A DNA stretch of 16,432 nucleotides from an uncultured Eubacteriales bacterium (GTDB lineage Bacteria; Bacillota; Clostridia; Peptostreptococcales; Anaerovoracaceae). The notes beneath the pieces were generated by a model. That model had not been told where the DNA came from and made no database searches. It was given only the letters and a program-made list of their open reading frames with translations. The stretch covers positions 1 through 16,432 of the forward strand of contig URGK01000061.1 in the NCBI GenBank assembly GCA_900547295.1. Direction: 5' to 3'. Below are positions 1-8,100 of the stretch, piece after piece. Position 1 is the first letter of the stretch; each line of letters starts with the position of its first letter. A program made the translations under genes and the position numbers.

Positions 1-1094
1 TCACGACGCATTTTGACTATCACAAAATCGATGAAAACCTGCTGAAGCTTGATATACTCGGCCACGATGTGCCGTCAATGATAAGACATCTGCAGGATAT
101 GACAGGTGTGGATCCGCTTAAGGTGCAGCTTAAAGACGAGAAGGTAAACAGCATATTCTTAAACTGTGATGCCCTTGATATCAAGGACCCTGATTACAGG
201 TTTGTTCATGGCAGCTTCGGAATACCTGAATTCGGAACTAAATTCACAAGGCAGATGCTTGATGACACACAGCCGTCAAGATTTGGTGATTTAGTGCGAA
301 TTTCAGGCTTCTCCCATGGTACTGACGTATGGATAAACAATGCGCAGGAATTCATTAAAAACGGAGATACGACCATCAAAGATGCTATCTCGACCCGAGA
401 CGACATTATGAACTACCTCATATTAAAAGGGCTTCCTAACAAAGAGGCGTTTAACATAATGGAAAAGGTAAGAAAGGGTAAGGGCGTTACAGAGGAGCGT
501 GTACAGCTTATGAAAGACAATAATGTGCCGGACTGGTACATAGAGTCCTGCCAGCGCATCAAGTACATGTTCCCGAGAGCACATGCCGTTGCCTATGTTA
601 TGATGTCATACAGAATTGCGTGGTTCAAAGTTTACTATCCGGTGCCGTTTTATGCGGCGTACTTTACCACCAAGGTTGCGGATTTCAATTCAGAGGTTGT
701 ACTCAAAGGCTCAGGGGCGATACTTGCAAGAATAGATGAGATACTTGCCAAGGGCAAGAATGCGACCAAAAAAGAAGAGGATGAAATGACTGTTCTTGAG
801 GTTGCCTATGAGATGTACAGCAGAGGTTATGAGTTTGAGCCTATAAACTTCGGCGTATCAGACGGCACTAAGTTCTATGAGCACGAGGGCAGAGTGCTGC
901 TGCCGTTTATGGCGGTTTCGGGAATAGGTGAAACTGCGGCAAAAGCTCTTGCGGACGAGTGCAGGATAAGGCCGTTTGAAACCATAGAGGAGCTTAAGAG
1001 CAGAACCAGAATTTCAAACTCGAATATAGAGAGCCTCAAAGCTATGGGCGTGCTTGAGGGTATGCCTGAAACAGATCAGCTGAGTATGTTCTGA
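1..1094 (+). CDS. polC: DNA polymerase III PolC-type, C-terminal part (5' end outside window)
   Basis: This is the C-terminal 363 residues of the Gram-positive replicative polymerase PolC. The open frame begins at base 3 and has no start inside the window. Recognisable family signatures are the segment KLDILGHDVPSMIRHLQ near the left edge, the run ending VPDWYIESCQRIKYMFPRAH, then AYVMMSYRIAWFKVYYPVPF (about residues 193-212 of the visible part). The C-terminal tail ends in QLSMF, close to the QLSLF-type terminus usual for PolC and likely a beta-clamp binding peptide. PolC synthesises DNA at the replication fork in Firmicutes. The visible part covers the end of the polymerase palm/finger region and the C-terminal tail, and looks intact. 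A bidirectional terminator follows 15 bases after the stop. Identity is nearly certain; only the missing N-terminal two thirds is unseen. Confidence 0.97.
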   Translation, partial: TTHFDYHKIDENLLKLDILGHDVPSMIRHLQDMTGVDPLKVQLKDEKVNSIFLNCDALDIKDPDYRFVHGSFGIPEFGTKFTRQMLDDTQPSRFGDLVRISGFSHGTDVWINNAQEFIKNGDTTIKDAISTRDDIMNYLILKGLPNKEAFNIMEKVRKGKGVTEERVQLMKDNNVPDWYIESCQRIKYMFPRAHAVAYVMMSYRIAWFKVYYPVPFYAAYFTTKVADFNSEVVLKGSGAILARIDEILAKGKNATKKEEDEMTVLEVAYEMYSRGYEFEPINFGVSDGTKFYEHEGRVLLPFMAVSGIGETAAKALADECRIRPFETIEELKSRTRISNSNIESLKAMGVLEGMPETDQLSMF

Positions 1095-1108
1095 TTATAC
1101 GGATTTAA

Positions 1109-1136
1109 AAAATGGCAGTGTGTTTACTGCCATTTT
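1109..1136. terminator. bidirectional Rho-independent terminator between polC and queT
   Basis: A perfect 11-bp stem (AAAATGGCAGT at 1109-1119 with ACTGCCATTTT at 1126-1136) encloses a 6-base loop. A-rich sequence precedes it and a T-rich run follows, so it can end transcripts from either side. The stop codon of the minus-strand gene lies inside the loop and stem. Convergent polC and queT probably share it. Confidence 0.85.
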
Positions 1137-1609
1137 ATAGTACCATCATATTTATTAAGCATCTTTTTAAGCAGATATCCCAGTATTCCGCAGGAAATCA
1201 CTTCTCCTGCAAAAATAGTAGCTGCAAAATACCAGATGGAACCCTCAAAATGATATACAAGTGAGAGTACCCACGGCAGGATTAATGTGTTTGCCGCAAT
1301 CGGAGGCAGCAGACACAGGATGTCGTGCTTTCTCAGCATACGCGTGAATACAGCCCCAATCAGTGTTGCAAGGCTTCCGAGAACTATATCCCACGGAGCG
1401 CAGCCTGTAAGGATATTGGAAACAATGCAGCCGACAAAAAGACCGGGAACTGCCGCAGGGGTAAATACCGGCATTACAGTCAGTGCCTCGGATATTCTGA
1501 CCTGCACAGCGCCGCTTGCAAGACCGAACATATTCGACACAAGCGACAGAATGACATAAAGCGCTGCTATAAGGGCAGCGTAAGTAAGATAGGTTGTTTT
1601 GTTTTTCAT
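1124..1609 (-). CDS. queT: QueT family queuosine-precursor transporter (ECF S component)
   Basis: The 161-residue hydrophobic protein has about five membrane segments. It carries the QueT family core VRISEALTVMPVF (residues 37-49), followed by a PAAVPGLFVGC segment and a NILTG.APWDIVLGSLATL segment. QueT is the substrate-binding S component of an energy-coupling-factor transporter that brings in a queuosine precursor such as preQ1; it would use a shared EcfA/EcfT module encoded elsewhere. The assignment is supported independently by the preQ1-I-like riboswitch in the leader. The ATG at 1607-1609 has the SD AAGGAG just upstream, which is also part of the riboswitch fold. The gene is convergent with polC and divergent from the large operon. 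Length is normal for the family and nothing looks broken. Confidence 0.93.
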   Translation of the reverse strand: MKNKTTYLTYAALIAALYVILSLVSNMFGLASGAVQVRISEALTVMPVFTPAAVPGLFVGCIVSNILTGCAPWDIVLGSLATLIGAVFTRMLRKHDILCLLPPIAANTLILPWVLSLVYHFEGSIWYFAATIFAGEVISCGILGYLLKKMLNKYDGTIKWQ

Positions 1610-1615
1610 AGTTTT

Positions 1616-1656
1616 CTCCTTAGTTTTGTTTATAGTGAGGATGGTTTCGAACTCAC
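1616..1656 (-). promoter_or_regulatory. preQ1-I riboswitch in the queT leader
   Basis: Read on the minus strand, the leader has a short P1 stem (GTGAG at 1656-1652 pairing with CTCAC at 1639-1635) enclosing a loop with C-rich CCATC. An A-rich tail ACAAAACTAAGGAG follows and runs straight into the ribosome binding site, 6 bases before the queT start. This small H-type pseudoknot arrangement, with the tail containing the SD, is that of class I preQ1 riboswitches. When preQ1 binds, the SD should be hidden and queT translation should fall. The call rests on layout and motif, not on a covariance model score. Confidence 0.78.
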
Positions 1657-1713
1657 AACAGATATTTTATAACAAACATAAATTATAGTAAAGGACAAGT
1701 TATGGATTTTGTA

Positions 1714-1742
1714 TTGAATTTTGCAGAAAAAAGTGGTATATT
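1714..1742 (+). promoter_or_regulatory. promoter of the riboswitch-controlled operon
   Basis: TTGAAT (1714-1719) and TATATT (1737-1742) are separated by 17 bases, with an extended -10 TG at 1734-1735. Predicted transcription start is about 1749, just before the aptamer. An overlapping alternative (TTGCAG 1721-1726, TATTAT 1744-1749) would start inside the aptamer and is less likely. Confidence 0.65.
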
Positions 1743-1750
1743 GTATTATA

Positions 1751-1840
1751 TTAGGCAAACCTGTCGAAAGGCAGGGACGCAAAGTTAAGTGTCTAAATGG
1801 GGAGGAACACCATATGATTGACTGACTGCAGGGGTTAACT
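1751..1840 (+). promoter_or_regulatory. cyclic di-GMP-I (GEMM-I) riboswitch aptamer
   Basis: The highly conserved GEMM-I core is visible: GGCAAACC (1754-1761), then P2 (CCTGTC with GGCAGG) closed by a GAAA tetraloop at 1766-1769, then GGGACGCAAAG (1774-1784). The following arm contains the two strands of a tetraloop receptor, CTAAA (1793-1797) and TATG (1813-1816), clamped by ATGG/CCAT. The 3' strand has GCAGGGGTT (1828-1836), equivalent to the conserved GGGTT end. P1 looks weak: GGCAA would face TTAAC. The aptamer's 3' strand contains the 5' arm of the terminator below, so ligand binding should prevent termination and turn the operon on. Known members of the class bind c-di-GMP and often control surface polymers and motility. 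Confidence 0.93.
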
Positions 1841-1853
1841 TGCGGTCTTTTTT
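1824..1853 (+). terminator. Rho-independent terminator forming the riboswitch expression platform
   Basis: GACTGCA (1824-1830) pairs with TGCGGTC (1841-1847) over 7 bp with one G-T wobble. Six T follow at 1848-1853. The 5' arm and the loop (GGGGTTAACT) are sequences the c-di-GMP aptamer needs, so the two folds exclude each other. It lies 16 bases before the first start codon of the operon. Confidence 0.85.
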
Positions 1854-1868
1854 ATTTGGGAGAAAACG

Positions 1869-2564
1869 GTGAACGAAGTATACAGGAAAGAAAAGAAATT
1901 TTTAATAAGCCTTGATGAATACATCAAAAAGAGGCATATGCTGAGTCAGGTTCTCAAACCTGATGCGCACAGTGCAGCGGACGGATATATGATAAGAACC
2001 CTGTATTTTGATACTGTTTTTGACGAGGACTTTGACGACAAGCTTGCAGGGATTGAAACAAGGCGTAAAATAAGACTGCGCATCTATGATACGGAATCGG
2101 ATTTCGCAATGCTTGAGATGAAACAGAAGCAGGGAGATTCCCAGTTAAAAAGGTCCCTTCGCGTATCAAAAGCAGATGCTGTCAGGCTTTCGGGCGGGGA
2201 CTATTCACCGCTGCTTGGATACGGGGATGTCTTTGCGGCAGAGTGCTACGGCCTTATGAACTATAAATGCTACAGACCCAAAACGATAGTGCAGTACAAC
2301 CGATATGCCTTTGTGGCAAAAGAAAACAAAACGAGGATTACGTTTGACAGTAATATTGAGGCAACCGAAAGCTGCTTTGACCTTTTTTCGGACAGGCTTG
2401 ATATGAATCCCGTAATGGACAGATACAATGTGATTTTAGAGGTTAAATACAACGGATTTCTGCTGGAATATATAAGAAGAATGATAAACAGCATCAACCG
2501 TAGCGAGATATCTGCAAGCAAATACGTGCTTGCAAGACAGACAGGGTATAAGACGAGATTGTAA
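1869..2564 (+). CDS. VTC domain (CYTH-like) protein, polyphosphate-polymerase type
   Basis: The 231-residue soluble protein is of the VTC/CYTH-like tunnel fold. Charged residues expected to line the tunnel are visible in order: YRKEKKF (5-11), RTLYFDT (43-49), RRKIRLRIYD (65-74), LEMKQK (82-87), KRSLRV (94-99), QYNRYAF (142-148), R156 to D160, and LEVKYNG (190-196). In yeast the VTC4 domain makes polyphosphate from ATP. Bacterial homologues are annotated as polyphosphate polymerase domain proteins, and their substrates are mostly untested. The start is GTG with GGGAGA 6 bases upstream. It is the first gene behind the c-di-GMP riboswitch. Its stop codon overlaps the SD of the DUF4956 gene, so the two are probably translationally linked. 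VTC, DUF4956 and CotH commonly travel together. Family identity is firm; what it polymerises or senses is not. Confidence 0.88.
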   Translation: MNEVYRKEKKFLISLDEYIKKRHMLSQVLKPDAHSAADGYMIRTLYFDTVFDEDFDDKLAGIETRRKIRLRIYDTESDFAMLEMKQKQGDSQLKRSLRVSKADAVRLSGGDYSPLLGYGDVFAAECYGLMNYKCYRPKTIVQYNRYAFVAKENKTRITFDSNIEATESCFDLFSDRLDMNPVMDRYNVILEVKYNGFLLEYIRRMINSINRSEISASKYVLARQTGYKTRL

Positions 2565-2579
2565 AGGAGAGTAAATCAG

Positions 2580-3257
2580 ATGAAAGAAAAAATTTTAAGC
2601 ATAGTTACACAGCCGGGCGACCTGACATGGGAGCAGATAACAACAAACATTGCAGTGGCGGCGCTGCTGGGTTTCTTTATCTTCATTTCCTACTATATAT
2701 CCCACAGGGGAACAATATACAGTAAGAAATTCAATGCATCTCTGGTGATACTTACAGCGCTGACCGGAACGGTTATGACTGTAATAGGCAATAATATAGC
2801 CCTTTCTCTTGGTATGGTCGGAGCTTTGTCTATAGTGCGTTTTCGTACAGCAATTAAGGACTCAAGAGATACAGTATATATATTCTGGGCCATTATTGCC
2901 GGCATATGCTGCGGTGTGGGAGATTACACTGCAGCAGGCATAGGCAGCGGTATTGTATTTGTTATAATACTTATTCTGGGATGTATCAAAAATGACAGCC
3001 GCATGCTGCTTATTGTGCGGGCATCAAGAAATCGTCAGATGGTAGTTAAATCACTTATATATAAGATGTTTGGAGGCAAGGCTGTTCTTCGGGTTGAAAA
3101 CACTACGGAAGAAACAGCGGAGCTTATATTTGAAATAACAAGCAGGATGCTCAAAACAGCAGAAAAAAGCCACCCCGATATAACAGGAAGCATATACACT
3201 GTCGGAGAAGTGCAATATGTAAATATAGTAATGCAAAATGACGAGATATCTAATTAA
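2580..3257 (+). CDS. DUF4956 family membrane protein
   Basis: The 225-residue protein has a short N-terminal cytoplasmic stretch, then about four membrane helices within residues 24-137 (cores around 24-43, 53-78, 98-117 and 118-137). Between the second and third helices lies the conserved polar segment SLGMVGALSIVRFRTAIKD, the best family marker. A soluble C-terminal domain of about 85 residues follows. It matches the DUF4956 family, typically encoded next to a VTC-domain gene and a CotH gene. Its biochemical role is unknown; it could anchor or gate the VTC-like protein at the membrane. Start ATG has AAAGGAGA 9 bases upstream, and that SD includes the stop codon of the VTC gene. No defects are seen. 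Confidence 0.87.
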   Translation: MKEKILSIVTQPGDLTWEQITTNIAVAALLGFFIFISYYISHRGTIYSKKFNASLVILTALTGTVMTVIGNNIALSLGMVGALSIVRFRTAIKDSRDTVYIFWAIIAGICCGVGDYTAAGIGSGIVFVIILILGCIKNDSRMLLIVRASRNRQMVVKSLIYKMFGGKAVLRVENTTEETAELIFEITSRMLKTAEKSHPDITGSIYTVGEVQYVNIVMQNDEISN

Positions 3258-3299
3258 CATAGATGTTTACTAGAAAGGAGGGTGCGTTTTACATAGGCT

Positions 3300-4775
3300 A
3301 TGAAAAAGAAAATTATAGGCATCACAGCATGCCTTATTATGATCGTGGCGTGTATTGTGGCGGTGGCTTTAACCGAGACGGAGGGAAACTACAGATATCA
3401 TCAGCATCTTGAGGCCCTGACAAAACCCTCCTGCAGACATACAGAAAAAGAACTGTGCACTCATCTGCCGCTGGTGAGCATCAGTACAGGGAATCAGACA
3501 ATTCCCGGAAGAGCTGTTATAAAAAATGACAAAACTGTAGGCTATACAAAAGCTGCTGACGGCAGTGACAGAATAACCGCGAAGATGTCTGTGTATGACA
3601 GCGACAGCAAAAATAATCATATTACCGACAGCCCTGCCGTATCGAGTGATATTACAATTCATGTCAGGGGAAATTCCTCCAGAAGATTCGACAAAGCGGG
3701 CTATCGGATAAAACTGATCAAACCTGACGGAACCAAAAACTCTCAGAGTATTATGGGTATGGTTGCGCATGAGGACTGGGTGCTTCACGGACCTTTTCTT
3801 GACAAAACACTTATCAGAAATTATATGTGGTACAATATTGCAGGCGAAATCATGGACTATGCGCCAAATGTGAGATTCTGCGAGCTTGTTATTGACGGAG
3901 AATATATGGGCGTTTATGTAATGACGGAGGCTGTTACTGCGGGAGACGATGCCGGTCGTATTAATATTTCAGCAGATCCGGAGGAAAATTTTCTTTCCGG
4001 CTATGTATTGCTGCTGGATCGCCTTGACGGTAATGAATACAATCAGCTCAAAAGCTTTACCACATATACGCTGAGGACACGTCATAAACTTGAAATTGTT
4101 TATCCGGGCGAAAAAAGACTGACGCCGGGACTTTATGAAAAAATAAAAAAAGATTTTTCGGCATTTGAAAAAACCTTATATTCTTACGATTACAATGATA
4201 AAAAATACGGAATCAGCAGACTGATAGATGCCGAATCATTTGCAGACTACTTCATAATCAACGAATTTACCTGTAATTATGATGCAGGATGGCTGTCTAC
4301 ATACATATACAAAGACGCAGACGGCAGATTTCGTATGTGTATATGGGATTTCAATTCGGCATGTGACAATTATCAGCAGAGCCAGATGGATTCACAGCAT
4401 TTCGAGATGCAAAACTGCCTGTGGTATTTCATGCTGATGAAAGACGAGGATTTCACAGAACTGTGCATTAAAAGATACAGACAGCTCAGAAAAACCGTTC
4501 TGAGTGAGGAGTATCTCAACCGGTATATTGATGATACCGTCAGCTATCTCGGCCCTGCAATTGAACGCAATTATGAGAAATGGGGATACAGCTTTAACAA
4601 AAAACACGATATGCTGAGGCCTCAGAGCCGTAATCCGAGAACATACGGGCAGAGTATAGAGCAAATGAAGAAATTTATAAAAGAACGAGGCGAGTGGATG
4701 GACGATAATATTGAATCCCTCAGGCAGTATTCAGCCCCATCAAAGATTAAAAAATTCAATGAAGTTGCCAATTAA
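3300..4775 (+). CDS. CotH kinase family protein, membrane anchored
   Basis: The 491-residue protein begins with an uncleaved-type signal or membrane anchor (residues 4-24) and then an exported body. CotH signatures in order: HVRGNSSRRF (121-130), DKAGYRIKLI (131-140), DWVLHGPFLDKTLIRN (159-174), a VIDGEYMGVYVMTEAV block (197-212), GYVLLLDR (234-241), NEFTCNYDAGWLSTYIYKD (321-339) and WDFNSACDN (349-357) with the acidic residues expected at the catalytic site. Bacillus CotH is an atypical protein kinase that phosphorylates spore-coat proteins; exported relatives occur in polysaccharide and cellulosome contexts. Here it probably acts outside the membrane on another operon product or on the polymer itself, which is inference. 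The start is the only one possible (a stop lies 2 codons upstream), but the strong SD at 3274-3282 is 17 bases away, which is unusually far. Confidence 0.9.
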   Translation: MKKKIIGITACLIMIVACIVAVALTETEGNYRYHQHLEALTKPSCRHTEKELCTHLPLVSISTGNQTIPGRAVIKNDKTVGYTKAADGSDRITAKMSVYDSDSKNNHITDSPAVSSDITIHVRGNSSRRFDKAGYRIKLIKPDGTKNSQSIMGMVAHEDWVLHGPFLDKTLIRNYMWYNIAGEIMDYAPNVRFCELVIDGEYMGVYVMTEAVTAGDDAGRINISADPEENFLSGYVLLLDRLDGNEYNQLKSFTTYTLRTRHKLEIVYPGEKRLTPGLYEKIKKDFSAFEKTLYSYDYNDKKYGISRLIDAESFADYFIINEFTCNYDAGWLSTYIYKDADGRFRMCIWDFNSACDNYQQSQMDSQHFEMQNCLWYFMLMKDEDFTELCIKRYRQLRKTVLSEEYLNRYIDDTVSYLGPAIERNYEKWGYSFNKKHDMLRPQSRNPRTYGQSIEQMKKFIKERGEWMDDNIESLRQYSAPSKIKKFNEVAN

Positions 4776-4792
4776 GCAAAACAGGAGACATT

Positions 4793-6973
4793 ATGAAAAA
4801 ATTTCTGGCGGTATTATCGGCAGTGGTTGTTCTGGTGATGATTATCAATAATGTGCATTACAGGCTCGGATGGTTTATCGACTTTAATCCGGGCGGGGAA
4901 GTAACTACATTTGTAAAAGCCGAGGACAAAAAGATATATATAAATAAAGGCGAGGGTTATGAGCCCTTTGAAATAAAAGGCGTTAATATGGGCTCCGGCG
5001 AACCGGGACAGTGGTCTACAGATTTTGCCATTGACAAAGATACATACATCAGATGGTTTGGATATATCAAGGAAATGGGAGCAAACACCATACGAATATA
5101 TACAGTACAGCAGGATATTTTTTATGAAGCCCTCTATGAATACAACAAGGACAATAAAGATCCTCTTTATGTGATACATGGAGTATGGGTAAACGACTAT
5201 ATTCAGAACTCTCACAGGGATGCTTTCGACAATGACTTTTACGACAAATTCCTGGATGATTGCAAGACCATGATAGACGTTGTGCATGGACAGAAAAAAC
5301 TTTCGCTTAGCAGTATGGCAAGTGCGGGGCATGGCAATTACCGCAAAGACATATCGCAGTGGGTGATAGGATATATACTTGGTGTGGAATGGGAAGACGT
5401 TACGGTTGCATATACCGATGATACATATGCCGGCAATAAAAAATATACACAGTATAAGGGCAGATATATGTATACAGATGATGACGCAACCGCATTCGAG
5501 GCGATGCTGTGCGGTACGGGCGACAAAGTCATAGAATATGAAAGCAGTAAATACAAAACCCAGAAACCCATTGCGTTTTCAAACTGGCCGACAACAGATC
5601 CCTTTGAATATCCGGAGAATGTAAAAAACTTTTTCATGAAATGTGCATATGTGGATGTAGAGCATATAAAAACAACAGAAGAATTTCTCGCGGGACAGTT
5701 TGTATCGTATCATGTATATCCGTATTATCCGGACTATCTGTTATATGTTGATGACTGGTCGGAACTGGGAATTAAAAACAGAAATAAATTTAAAAGCGAT
5801 GACGGAACCCTTAATACATATAAAGCATATCTCTCAATGCTTACTGCACATCACAGCATGCCTGTGGTAATCTCGGAATTCGGTGTTTCCACCGGACGCG
5901 GTATGGCTCAGCGGGATTACAACACCGGCAGAAATCAGGGCAATATGTCTGAAAAAGAGCAGGGGGAAGCCCTTGTCGAATGTTACAACGATATTATGGA
6001 TACAGGCTGTGCCGGCGGCTGCGTGTTCTCATGGCAGGATGAGTGGTTCAAACGTACATGGAATACAATGTATGCGGTTGATCTGAGGAGGACGCCTTAT
6101 TGGTCGGACTACCAGACGAATGAACAGTATTTCGGGCTGCTGTCATTTGATCCGGGTACGGAGAAATCCATATGCTATGTGGATGGTGATGATTCTGAAT
6201 GGAAAGGTGAAAAACCTGTACTCAAAACAGATGATATGACATTGACTGTCAGATATGATGAGAAATTCATTTATTTCCTTGTAAGGAAAGACGGCATCAG
6301 TCTGAAGAAACAGAAACTGTATATTCCGATAGATATTACAGCCAGAAGCGGCAGCCTGTACTGCCGCAGTGAAAATCTTCTGATGGACAGACCTGCCGAT
6401 TTTCTGATAATCATAGACGGAGAAAAACACAGCAGAGTTCTTGTTCAGGAAAGATACGAGGCGCTTCGTTCAACCTATTCTGTGAATGTTAAAGATTATG
6501 ATACATATATTAAAGGTAACATTCCAGATAAGGATTCACCGGAGTTTGTCCCTGTAAACATGATACTTCAGACTGCAACAGCGCTGATATACAAGGACAA
6601 TCTGGCAGCAGCGGAGGTTTACGAAACCGGGAAACTCAAATACGGCAATGCAAACCCTGCAAGTGCTGATTTTGATTCATTGGCGGATTTTATGTGCGGA
6701 GATGATTTTATTGAAATAAAACTGCCGTGGCAGCTTCTCAATTTTGCAGATCCGTCAAGAATGATGATACATGATGATTACTATGAGGGAAATTACGGCG
6801 TTGAATATATCAGAATTGATAAAATGTATGTAGGAGTATCAGACGGAACCGGCAGCGGGCGTGTTCCTTTTGCAGCAGTTAAGCTTTCGGGCTGGGGAAA
6901 CAAAGTCACCTGCCATGAACGACTCAAAAGCTCGTATTATATACTTCAGAAGTTATGGCTTTCGGAGGAGTAA
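4793..6973 (+). CDS. membrane-anchored glycoside-hydrolase-like protein with C-terminal sandwich module
   Basis: The 726-residue protein has an N-terminal membrane anchor (residues 4-20) and then a TIM-barrel-like domain of about 400 residues resembling the GH2/GH5 clan. Visible barrel features are FEIKGVNMG (59-67), MGANTIRIYT (95-104), YILGVEWED (194-202, possible acid/base E199), SYHVYPYYP (305-313), PVVISEFGVS (357-366, possible nucleophile E362) and a substrate-stacking candidate FSWQDEWF (412-419). From about 464 (DGDDSEW) a beta-rich module resembling carbohydrate-binding family 9 folds runs to about 700. This makes it a likely polysaccharide hydrolase or transglycosylase acting outside the membrane on the polymer made by the glycosyltransferase two genes down, as BcsZ-type enzymes do for cellulose. 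Start ATG has AGGAGA close upstream. Substrate and exact family are unknown. Confidence 0.78.
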   Translation: MKKFLAVLSAVVVLVMIINNVHYRLGWFIDFNPGGEVTTFVKAEDKKIYINKGEGYEPFEIKGVNMGSGEPGQWSTDFAIDKDTYIRWFGYIKEMGANTIRIYTVQQDIFYEALYEYNKDNKDPLYVIHGVWVNDYIQNSHRDAFDNDFYDKFLDDCKTMIDVVHGQKKLSLSSMASAGHGNYRKDISQWVIGYILGVEWEDVTVAYTDDTYAGNKKYTQYKGRYMYTDDDATAFEAMLCGTGDKVIEYESSKYKTQKPIAFSNWPTTDPFEYPENVKNFFMKCAYVDVEHIKTTEEFLAGQFVSYHVYPYYPDYLLYVDDWSELGIKNRNKFKSDDGTLNTYKAYLSMLTAHHSMPVVISEFGVSTGRGMAQRDYNTGRNQGNMSEKEQGEALVECYNDIMDTGCAGGCVFSWQDEWFKRTWNTMYAVDLRRTPYWSDYQTNEQYFGLLSFDPGTEKSICYVDGDDSEWKGEKPVLKTDDMTLTVRYDEKFIYFLVRKDGISLKKQKLYIPIDITARSGSLYCRSENLLMDRPADFLIIIDGEKHSRVLVQERYEALRSTYSVNVKDYDTYIKGNIPDKDSPEFVPVNMILQTATALIYKDNLAAAEVYETGKLKYGNANPASADFDSLADFMCGDDFIEIKLPWQLLNFADPSRMMIHDDYYEGNYGVEYIRIDKMYVGVSDGTGSGRVPFAAVKLSGWGNKVTCHERLKSSYYILQKLWLSEE

Positions 6974-6978
6974 AACTT

Positions 6979-8100
6979 ATGAAAATCGAATTGATAATAT
7001 ATGTATATCTGTTTATATGTACAGGAATGATAGCCTTTAATATTATCAGTGTTTTTGTATATCACCGCAGAGACATAAAAACAACACGCATAAGCAGGGG
7101 CTTTGAAGAAACCATAAAAACTGAGCTTTCCAATATTAAAAACGGTGAATCTGTGAGTGAGAATCATCTTAACTACATGACGGCAGCCCTGCAGAGAGAG
7201 GCTAATATGATAGCCTTTAACAAGGTGATTGACAGAATTTGTGAAGCCGATTCACAGACCGTAAAGGAATACCTGATATCACTGGAGAGTGTATTTGTAA
7301 CTGTTTCCGAAAAATATCTGAGGAAAGATGAAATCGCTGCAGCATATTTTCCTTATATAATAGGCAGATACGGGATTCTTTCGGAGGAGCCGCCGGAACA
7401 GATTGTGCGGATGCTGTTTGTACTTCTTGATCAGCCCAGTATTTACAGTCGTGAAAACGCAATGCAGGCAGTGTATACTACAGGCAATACGGAGTATGTT
7501 GTCAAAGCCTTAAAGAACATTGACAGAGGGAATCATTTTTATCACAGGAAGCTTATTTCCGACGGTCTTCTCAGATTCAAAGGAGAAGCGGCAGCCCTGC
7601 AAAAAAAACTGTGGGAGGAGTTTGAAACTTTTTCCACAGAAATGAAGGTGACTTTGCTGAACTACTTCAGATTCAGTTCGGGAGAGTACGGGGACAGATT
7701 TCTGACGATTATGAATGATGAATCACAAGATGATGAAATAAGGTTTGCGTGCATCAGATATTTTGGGAAATACTTTTATAAGGAAGCTGAACAGGCGCTT
7801 GTTTTTTATGCTGACTGTGATAACGGTCTGCGGGAAGAATACTGTATTATAGCCTCTATGGCGCTGGCTTTGTATCCGGGAGAACAGACAGTAAAAACAC
7901 TCAAAAAAAATCTCGGAAACCGGAACTGGTATATCCGCTACAATTCATCAGCAAGCCTTGAAAAGCTTGGAATGACATATCTTGACCTTATAGATATAAT
8001 CGAGGGAAGCGACAGATATGCATCGGAGATTTTAAGGTACAGATTTGATATAAGGAATGTAATAGAAGAAGAAAGAGAGGAGGAAAGCCCGAATGAATGA
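6979..8100 (+). CDS. membrane-anchored HEAT-repeat protein
   Basis: From the ATG at 6979 (SD GGAGGAG 8 bases upstream) the product is 373 residues. An in-frame ATG at 6955 overlaps the preceding gene and lacks an SD, so the later start is preferred. A single membrane helix (about residues 4-26) is followed by a mostly helical body with repeat units typical of HEAT or armadillo proteins, for example SIYSRENAMQAVY, DDEIRFACIRYFGKY and NWYIRYNSSASLEKLG. No catalytic motif is seen. Such proteins are scaffolds; here it probably holds the glycosyltransferase to partner proteins. Its end overlaps the glycosyltransferase start by 8 bases, so the two are likely translationally coupled and interact. 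Identity as a repeat protein is good; the partner is inferred. Confidence 0.75.
   Translation: MKIELIIYVYLFICTGMIAFNIISVFVYHRRDIKTTRISRGFEETIKTELSNIKNGESVSENHLNYMTAALQREANMIAFNKVIDRICEADSQTVKEYLISLESVFVTVSEKYLRKDEIAAAYFPYIIGRYGILSEEPPEQIVRMLFVLLDQPSIYSRENAMQAVYTTGNTEYVVKALKNIDRGNHFYHRKLISDGLLRFKGEAAALQKKLWEEFETFSTEMKVTLLNYFRFSSGEYGDRFLTIMNDESQDDEIRFACIRYFGKYFYKEAEQALVFYADCDNGLREEYCIIASMALALYPGEQTVKTLKKNLGNRNWYIRYNSSASLEKLGMTYLDLIDIIEGSDRYASEILRYRFDIRNVIEEEREEESPNE

Noticed and set aside
1287..1672. Plus-strand open frames across the queT region
   Set aside because: They are antisense to a clear QueT protein, have arginine- and cysteine-rich low-complexity content, no SD, and match no family.
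1721..1749. Alternative promoter TTGCAG-N17-TATTAT before the c-di-GMP riboswitch
   Set aside because: It would start transcription within the aptamer's conserved 5' strand. The overlapping extended -10 promoter fits better.
3282..3296. Five-codon leader ORF (GTG CGT TTT ACA TAG) before cotH
   Set aside because: Its start overlaps the SD itself, so ribosomes could not initiate there in the normal way.
4814..5637. Long minus-strand open frames inside the glycoside-hydrolase-like gene
   Set aside because: They are shadows of a strong coding frame on the other strand, with no SD and no recognisable domain.
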